Assembly (NCBI RefSeq): GCF_018131075.1
Contig: NZ_JAFCLS010000007.1
Coordinates: 1-64,000, forward strand
Origin: Bradyrhizobium sp. JYMT SZCCT0428
GTDB taxonomy: Bacteria > Pseudomonadota > Alphaproteobacteria > Rhizobiales > Xanthobacteraceae
Direction: 5' to 3'
DNA length: 64,000 nt
Positions within the stretch are counted from its first letter, which is position 1, and each line of letters begins with the position of its first letter. Positions 57,788-64,000 of the stretch are shown piece by piece. Made by a program: the position numbers and the translations under genes. Below the pieces are notes generated by a model. It worked only from the letters and a program-made list of their open reading frames with translations. It ran no database searches and was not told where the DNA came from.

Positions 57788-58720
57788 ATGCCCTATCTCG
57801 TTGCATCTGATCTTCCGCATCAGACAGCAGGCCGCCGTTTTCGCGCGCTGCTCCAGCGCCCCGGCATCCTAAGGCTGCCGGGCACCCATAACGGCATGTC
57901 GGCGCTGCAGGCCAGGGCCGCAGGCTTTGAGGCCCTCTATCTGTCGGGCGCCGCGATGACGGCGTCGATGGGCTTGCCCGACCTTGGCATCATCACCGTC
58001 GATGAGGTCGCGTTCTTCATCCGCCAAGTCGCCCGCGCAGCCGGCCTGCCGTTGCTGGTCGACGGCGATACCGGTTATGGCGAAGCACTCAACGTCATGC
58101 ATATGGTGCGCGTGTTCGAGGAGGCCGGCGCCGGTGCGGTCCATATCGAGGATCAATTGCTGCCCAAGAAATGCGGCCATCTCAACGACAAGAAGCTGGC
58201 CGACGCCCATGACATGGCCGCCAAGGTCGCCGCCGCCGCGAAGGCGCGCCGCGATCTCGTCGTGATCGCGCGCACAGACGCGGCTTCCAGCGAAGGCCTG
58301 GACGGCGCGGTCGCCCGCGCGAAGCTGTATATGGAGGCGGGTGCGGATGCGATCTTCCCCGAAGCGCTCAACACCGCCGAGATGTTCCGCGCCTTTGCCA
58401 GGCGCATGCCCGGTGTGCCGCTGCTCGCGAACATGACCGAGTTCGGCAAGACACCATTTTTTACCGCGTCCGAATTCGAGCAGATGGGTTACGCGATGGT
58501 GATCTGGCCGGTGTCCTCGCTGCGCGTCGCCAACAAGGTGCAGCAACAACTCTATGCCGCGATCGCGCGCGACGGCGGAACGCACAACATGATCGAGCGG
58601 ATGCAGACCCGCGCGGAACTTTACGACACCATCAAACTGCACGATTACGAGGCGCTCGATCGCTCCATCGTCCAGACCATCCTCCCCGAGGGGATGCCGC
58701 AGCGCGAAATGATCCGTTGA
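57788..58720 (+). CDS. prpB: 2-methylisocitrate lyase PrpB
   Basis: 310 residues of the isocitrate lyase/PEP mutase superfamily. Splits 2-methylisocitrate into pyruvate and succinate. The catalytic KKCGH is present, with metal-site segments LLVDGDTGYGEA and VHIEDQ and the loop VIARTDAASSEGLDGAVARA. It closes the methylcitrate operon, starting 10 bases after prpC. Confidence 0.94.
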   Translation: MPYLVASDLPHQTAGRRFRALLQRPGILRLPGTHNGMSALQARAAGFEALYLSGAAMTASMGLPDLGIITVDEVAFFIRQVARAAGLPLLVDGDTGYGEALNVMHMVRVFEEAGAGAVHIEDQLLPKKCGHLNDKKLADAHDMAAKVAAAAKARRDLVVIARTDAASSEGLDGAVARAKLYMEAGADAIFPEALNTAEMFRAFARRMPGVPLLANMTEFGKTPFFTASEFEQMGYAMVIWPVSSLRVANKVQQQLYAAIARDGGTHNMIERMQTRAELYDTIKLHDYEALDRSIVQTILPEGMPQREMIR

Positions 58721-58744
58721 CTAGGATGCACACTTGTCGATAAA

Positions 58745-58925
58745 CCGGAGCCGTCGTGGTTCTTCGGGATGGTTTTCCCGAAGCTAAGAGGGAAGCCGGT
58801 GTGAAGCCGGAGCTGCCCCCGCAACTGTAAGCGGCGAGCCGCTGTCCAACAAAGTCACTGAGACCCGCAAAGGTTTTGGGAAGACCGGACAGCAGCAATG
58901 ACCCGCGAGCCAGGAGACCTGCCTC
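58745..58925 (+). promoter_or_regulatory. Cobalamin riboswitch upstream of metE
   Basis: It contains GCTAAGAGGGAAGCCGGTG, CTGCCCCCGCAACTGTAAGC and the B12 box AGCCAGGAGACCTGCC in the standard order. It sits in the 329-base gap between prpB and metE. B12 should switch metE off, sparing the cell this slow, abundant enzyme when MetH can work. Confidence 0.95.
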
Positions 58926-58935
58926 GACAACATAC

Positions 58936-58965
58936 ACGTCCTCGGGCGGGGTGTCCCGGTGGTGC
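58936..58965 (+). promoter_or_regulatory. Probable expression platform of the metE riboswitch
   Basis: A CGTCC-N2-GGGCGGGGTGTCCCGG block follows the aptamer, nearly the same as in the nrdAB leader. CGGG and CCCG around the G-rich loop can pair. Its fold was not computed. Confidence 0.6.
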
Positions 58966-59027
58966 GGTTGCGATTCCGCGAACGCCCCGTGCCGACCGGA
59001 ATCCAGACGTGTCACTTCGGCCTTTGC

Positions 59028-59042
59028 CCCCAACTTTTGGGG
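59028..59042 (+). promoter_or_regulatory. Hairpin covering the metE ribosome site
   Basis: CCCCAA pairs with TTGGGG around a three-base loop. The GGGG arm, eight bases before the ATG at 59050, is also the only ribosome-binding sequence. When folded it would hide the site. Confidence 0.55.
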
Positions 59043-59049
59043 TTAAGCC

Positions 59050-61416
59050 ATGTCTGTTTCCAATGCGACTGCTTCTACAAATTCTATCTCCACACTTCCC
59101 GTCGCTTCGCTCGGCACGCCGCGCATCGGTCCGCGCCGCGAGTTGAAATTCGCGCTGGAGAGTTTCTGGTCGGGTACGACCGACGAGAAAGCCCTGATCG
59201 AGACCGGCATCGGGCTTCGCGCGGCCAATTGGGCGCGCCAGAAGAAGCTTGGCGTCAGCATCATCCCGTCCAACGACTTCTCGTTCTACGACCAGATGCT
59301 CGACACCTGCGTGATGGTCGGCGCCATTCCGAAAAGTTACGGCTGGAACGGCGGACCTGTGCCGCTAGCCACCTACTTCGCGATGGCGCGCGGCGCCCAA
59401 GGCGCGGCGCATGATGCGGAGTGCGGCCACGCCCACCACGACGCGGCCCACGGCGTACCGGCGCTGGAAATGACAAAATGGTTCGACACCAATTACCACC
59501 ACATGGTGCCTGAACTGGAGAAGGATCAGGTATTCACGTCAGCCTCGCGCAAGCCGATCGAGGAATATCTGGAAGCCAAGGCGCTCGGCTATCTGACCCG
59601 CTCGGTGCTGGTCGGCCCCGTGACCTTCCTGAAGCTCGCCAAATGCAAGGATGCAGGGTTCAACACGCTGTCGCTGCTCGACCGGTTGCTGCCGGTCTAC
59701 ATCGAAACCTTGCGCGAACTCGTCAAGGCCGGCGCGGAATGGGTGCAGATCGACGAGCCGTGTCTCGTGCTCGATCTCGACATCATCGCGCAGCAGGCGC
59801 TGCATTATGCCTATGCGGAAATCGCCAAGGCGGTGCCTGAACTCAAGATCATGCTGGCCACGTACTTTGGCGGGCTCGGTGCCAACCGCGACACCACGAT
59901 GGCCTTGCCTGTCGCCGGCCTGCATCTCGATCTCGTGCGCGCGCCCGAGCAACTCGACGATCTCGCCGGTCTTCCAAAGGACCGCGTGCTGTCACTCGGC
60001 ATCATCGATGGCCGCAATATCTGGCGCGCCGATCTGAGCCGGCTGCTCGACCGGCTGGAACCTGTAGTCACCAGGCTCGGCGGCGACCGCGTGCAGCTCG
60101 CGCCATCCTGCTCGCTGATGCACGTCCCGATCGACCTTGCGCTGGAAACCAACCTCGATCCCGATGTGAAGAGCTGGCTGGCGTTTTCGGTGCAGAAGAT
60201 CGAGGAACTGGCGGCGCTCGGAACGGCATTGGCGCGCGGCCGCGTCCACGCCGACTCCATCCTGAAGGCCTCCGATGAAGCCGCAGCGGCGCGCAAGGCT
60301 TCGCCGCGGATCCACAATGCCAAAGTCGCGGCGCGTGCCGTCGGCGTCGATAGCGCGATGCGCCGCCGCCTCAGCGCGTTTACCGACCGCGCCGGCGGGC
60401 AGCACAGCCGCTTCAACCTGCCCGCCTTCCCGACCACGACCATCGGCTCGTTCCCGCAGACCGCGGATGTCCGAAACGCCCGCGCTGCGCACGCCAAGGG
60501 TTCGCTGACTGACGACGCCTATAAACTGTATCTACAAGAACAGACCGCCCTTGCGGTGCGCTGGCAGGAGAATATCGGGCTTGATGTGCTTGTTCATGGC
60601 GAGTTCGAGCGCAACGACATGGTGCAGTATTTCGGCGAACAGCTCGAAGGTTTCGCCTTCACCGGGCATGGCTGGGTGCAGTCCTACGGCTCGCGCTACG
60701 TCCGCCCGCCGGTGCTGTTCGGCGACGTGTCGCGCCCGAAACCGATGACGGTCGAATGGTGGCAATATGCGCAGTCGCTGACCAAGCGGCCGATGAAGGC
60801 GATGCTGACGGGGCCGGTGACCATTCTGAACTGGTCGTTCGTCCGCGACGACATTCCGCGCAGCGAAGCCTGCCGCCAGATCGCACTGGCGATCCGCGAC
60901 GAGGTCGCCGACCTCGAAGCCGCCGGTGCCGGGATGATCCAGATCGACGAAGCGGCACTGCGGGAGGGCCTGCCGCTGCGCCGATCGGAGTGGAAGACCT
61001 ATCTCGACTGGGCCGTGGACGCCTTCCGCATCTGCTCGTCGGGCGTGCGCGACGACACCCAGATCCACACCCACATGTGCTACTCGGAGTTCAACGACAT
61101 CATCGATGCGATCGGCGCGATGGATGCCGACGTGATCTCGATCGAGACCTCACGCTCGAAGATGGAACTGCTCGACGCTTTCAGGAACTACCGCTATCCG
61201 AACGAAATCGGCCCCGGCGTCTACGACATCCATTCGCCGCGGGTGCCTGAAACCGCTGAGATGACCGACCTGCTCAAGCTGGCACGGCTGCGGCTCTCCG
61301 ACGCCCAGCTCTGGATCAATCCGGATTGCGGATTGAAAACCCGGAAATGGGAAGAGGTGCGGCCCGCTCTGGTCAACATGGTCGCCGCCGCCCGCGAATT
61401 GCGGGCGCTCGCTTAA
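59050..61416 (+). CDS. metE: Cobalamin-independent methionine synthase MetE
   Basis: 788 residues. Transfers a methyl group from methyltetrahydrofolate polyglutamate to homocysteine with no B12. Both barrel halves are present. The zinc site is in [14 protein letters not shown] (His, Cys), ISIETSRS (Glu) and [10 protein letters not shown] (Cys). A His-rich insert (about 117-135, [17 protein letters not shown]) sits in the N-terminal half just before [12 protein letters not shown] and is absent from E. coli MetE. Confidence 0.97.
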   Translation: MSVSNATASTNSISTLPVASLGTPRIGPRRELKFALESFWSGTTDEKALIETGIGLRAANWARQKKLGVSIIPSNDFSFYDQMLDTCVMVGAIPKSYGWNGGPVPLATYFAMARGAQGAAHDAECGHAHHDAAHGVPALEMTKWFDTNYHHMVPELEKDQVFTSASRKPIEEYLEAKALGYLTRSVLVGPVTFLKLAKCKDAGFNTLSLLDRLLPVYIETLRELVKAGAEWVQIDEPCLVLDLDIIAQQALHYAYAEIAKAVPELKIMLATYFGGLGANRDTTMALPVAGLHLDLVRAPEQLDDLAGLPKDRVLSLGIIDGRNIWRADLSRLLDRLEPVVTRLGGDRVQLAPSCSLMHVPIDLALETNLDPDVKSWLAFSVQKIEELAALGTALARGRVHADSILKASDEAAAARKASPRIHNAKVAARAVGVDSAMRRRLSAFTDRAGGQHSRFNLPAFPTTTIGSFPQTADVRNARAAHAKGSLTDDAYKLYLQEQTALAVRWQENIGLDVLVHGEFERNDMVQYFGEQLEGFAFTGHGWVQSYGSRYVRPPVLFGDVSRPKPMTVEWWQYAQSLTKRPMKAMLTGPVTILNWSFVRDDIPRSEACRQIALAIRDEVADLEAAGAGMIQIDEAALREGLPLRRSEWKTYLDWAVDAFRICSSGVRDDTQIHTHMCYSEFNDIIDAIGAMDADVISIETSRSKMELLDAFRNYRYPNEIGPGVYDIHSPRVPETAEMTDLLKLARLRLSDAQLWINPDCGLKTRKWEEVRPALVNMVAAARELRALA

Positions 61417-61463
61417 AACGCCCCGCCCCGTCTCTCATCCCGGCATCATTGAAAGGATACGCC

Positions 61464-61661
61464 ATGCGCTTCTGGATCGAATGCACGAGGTGCGAGACGG
61501 GGCAGGCCACCCACATCAATATCGCGCTGGTCGGCAGCATGTGGCGCGACGGCGAGCGCACCGTGCTCGCCTTCGTCGGTGGCGACGGCCAGCGCATCGA
61601 GGTCACCGAGACGCCGGAACAGATCATGGCGCTGCATCTCGGACCGCTGGCAAAGGTGTAA
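61464..61661 (+). CDS. Small CxxC protein, function unknown
   Basis: 65 residues with FWIECTRCETGQATHINIAL at the start and EVTETPEQIMALHLGPL at the end, probably a small beta-rich protein. The CTRC could bind zinc or be redox-active. The ATG at 61464 follows AAAGGA. It lies between metE and the Rieske gene, 48 bases after metE and 7 before the next start, so it may be co-transcribed with either. Confidence 0.75.
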   Translation: MRFWIECTRCETGQATHINIALVGSMWRDGERTVLAFVGGDGQRIEVTETPEQIMALHLGPLAKV

Positions 61662-61668
61662 CGACGCG

Positions 61669-62754
61669 ATGACGGTGAGGCCGGATAACGCCTGGTCGGA
61701 AGCTGCCGTCGATCTTCGCAGGGTCGGGGCGCATCCGGATCACTGGTATCCGCTCGCCTGGTCGCACGAGGTGAAGCCGGGCCAGACTTTCGCGGCGCGG
61801 TTTGCGGGCGAACCGATCGTGCTGGTGCGCCCGAGGGAGGGCGCGATCTTCGCGCTTGAAGACCGCTGCGCGCACCGCCAGGTGCCGCTGTCGAAGGGAA
61901 CGGTCGATGGCTGCACCCTGCGCTGCGTCTATCACGGCTGGCGCTACGACGCGTCGGGCGACTGCGTCGACGTCCCCTATCTCGGCAAGGGCAAGCGGCC
62001 GAACGGCGTCCGCCGCTATCCCTGCTTCGAACGCGACGGGTTGATCTTCGTATGGCCCGGCACAGGGCCTGCCGCCGCCCCCTTGGTGCAAATCGGCGCA
62101 AGCGCTGACGCCGCCTACAAGACCCGGCGGTTCGGCAAGCTCGTCGCCTGCCACTACACTTTCATGCATGAGAACTTGATGGACATGAACCATCAGTTCC
62201 TGCATCGGCGCACCACCGGCAAGGTCGTGCCGCGCTATCTCGGCAGCCGCGCCGGCGAGCGCTGGATGGAAGTCGATTACAGCTTTGCCCGGCCCGGTGA
62301 GAAGCCGCCCCTTGGCGAGGCCGTCATCGTCGGCGGCCTGCGCGGCCGTGCCGGCACGGCGCGCGACCTGATGACGGTGCGCACCGAGTATCCCTACCAG
62401 ACCCTGCAGATGTGGACGAAGGGCGACGCACCGGTTCTCAGCGTATGGCTCGGCTACACGCCCATCGATGCCGCGCAGCGCCGTAACCGGACCTTTGTCG
62501 TGCTGTCGGTGCGCAAGCCCAGAATCCCCGGCATCCTCGATCTCGGCTGGCCGGTGCTGGCCTGGTTCACCAACCGGGTCTTTTCGGAGGATTGCGAGAT
62601 CGTCGAGATGGAACAGGCCGCCCACGACGCGCAAGGCGCCGACTGGAACAGGGAAGTGTTTCCACCGATCCACGCGCTGCGGAAACTGCTGCGGGAGTGC
62701 GGGGAGCCTGGAAGTAGCCCGGATGGAGCGAAGCGAAATCCGGGACGCACGTGA
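61669..62754 (+). CDS. Rieske-type aromatic ring-hydroxylating oxygenase, alpha subunit
   Basis: 361 residues. The Rieske [2Fe-2S] ligands are Cys67-x-His69 (RCAHRQVPLS) and Cys86-xx-His89 (CVYHGW). The mononuclear iron site is in ENLMDMNHQFLHRR (D-xx-H-xxx-H). The architecture fits the vanillate O-demethylase/phenoxybenzoate dioxygenase group. The substrate is unknown and no reductase gene is nearby. The last dozen or so residues (SSPDGAKRNPGRT) are encoded by a palindromic repeat, so the original C terminus may have been shorter. Confidence 0.87.
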   Translation: MTVRPDNAWSEAAVDLRRVGAHPDHWYPLAWSHEVKPGQTFAARFAGEPIVLVRPREGAIFALEDRCAHRQVPLSKGTVDGCTLRCVYHGWRYDASGDCVDVPYLGKGKRPNGVRRYPCFERDGLIFVWPGTGPAAAPLVQIGASADAAYKTRRFGKLVACHYTFMHENLMDMNHQFLHRRTTGKVVPRYLGSRAGERWMEVDYSFARPGEKPPLGEAVIVGGLRGRAGTARDLMTVRTEYPYQTLQMWTKGDAPVLSVWLGYTPIDAAQRRNRTFVVLSVRKPRIPGILDLGWPVLAWFTNRVFSEDCEIVEMEQAAHDAQGADWNREVFPPIHALRKLLRECGEPGSSPDGAKRNPGRT

Positions 62755-62796
62755 CATCGCGGCATGCCCCGGATTTCGCTTCGCTCCATCGGGCTA
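62714..62796. repeat. Palindromic repeat overlapping the end of the Rieske gene
   Basis: About 30-base arms (62714-62744 and 62766-62796) are inverted with a single extra G in the left arm. The GTAGCCCGGATG opening is shared with the element at 41851. The left arm and part of the loop are translated as the C terminus of the upstream gene, including its stop. Confidence 0.85.
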
Positions 62797-62843
62797 CAGC
62801 CTGCGCCGCTCAACTTCCCCGGCGCAGGGCCGGGACGCCACCA

Positions 62844-62873
62844 TAAAAAAACGCGGCGTCACCGCCGCGTTTT
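62844..62873. terminator. Bidirectional terminator between the Rieske gene and ftsH
   Basis: AAAACGCGGCG and CGCCGCGTTTT form an 11-base stem around TCAC, with A-rich sequence on the left and T-rich on the right. It can end transcription from both converging genes. Confidence 0.85.
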
Positions 62874-62894
62874 CTATTCCAGGTGCAAACCCAG

Positions 62895-64000
<1,106 letters not shown>

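Overview
The window is high-GC chromosomal DNA from an alphaproteobacterium of the order Hyphomicrobiales (Rhizobiales), most likely Bradyrhizobium or a close relative. The basis is the gene content: split pntAA/pntAB/pntB, a 50-residue aa3-oxidase subunit IV, GapR, an ScfR-type regulator beside prpDCB, FtsH with HEGGH, and bS21 with a Gly/Pro-rich tail. Several palindromic intergenic repeats typical of this group are also present. About 57 protein genes are supported. No rRNA, tRNA, CRISPR array, prophage or insertion sequence was seen.

Layout. 0.5-3.7 kb: a CUT1-type sugar ABC importer (binding protein and two permeases) with a large palindrome after the binding-protein gene. 3.7-6.7 kb: a potGHI-like polyamine importer on the other strand. 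6.8-15 kb: a TPR protein, a membrane class III cyclase coupled to a GlpD-like enzyme, a PAS-GGDEF-EAL protein and an L2HGDH-like oxidase. 15-17 kb: small DUF465-type genes, a two-gene mini-operon behind a perfect alphaproteobacterial LexA box, and a diguanylate cyclase. 17-22 kb: purEK, aqpZ, rpsU, a TPR lipoprotein and a Pro/Ala-rich membrane protein. 22-28 kb: a cupin, a Ca2+/H+ antiporter, a lipase-like hydrolase, the pnt transhydrogenase operon and aa3 subunit IV. 28-33 kb: an AbrB-like/Doc toxin-antitoxin pair with its operator, a frameshifted intradiol dioxygenase, an M3 oligopeptidase, an XRE regulator with an unknown partner, and a TerC protein. 33-39 kb: a sigma-54 response regulator, an L,D-transpeptidase and a DUF882 (YcbK-like) protein. 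39-49 kb: a cyclase-TolB-TPR protein, gapR, DUF1244, DUF1036-pyk, OsmC, TetR, PAP2 and a GT-C-like membrane protein. 49-64 kb: nrdAB, scfR, prpDCB, metE, a Rieske oxygenase and ftsH (cut by the window end).

The most coherent story is 48.9-61.4 kb. Two cobalamin riboswitches are visible, one before nrdAB and one before metE. Between them lie the methylcitrate-cycle genes prpDCB with their divergent ScfR regulator. All three units encode B12-independent alternatives to B12-dependent metabolism: NrdJ, methylmalonyl-CoA mutase and MetH. The stretch looks like a low-B12 metabolic island. Its NrdB carries Phe where the radical Tyr should be, which is the class Ic (Mn/Fe) signature.

A second lead is the LexA-box mini-operon at 15.8-16.4 kb, which encodes two small proteins of unknown function.
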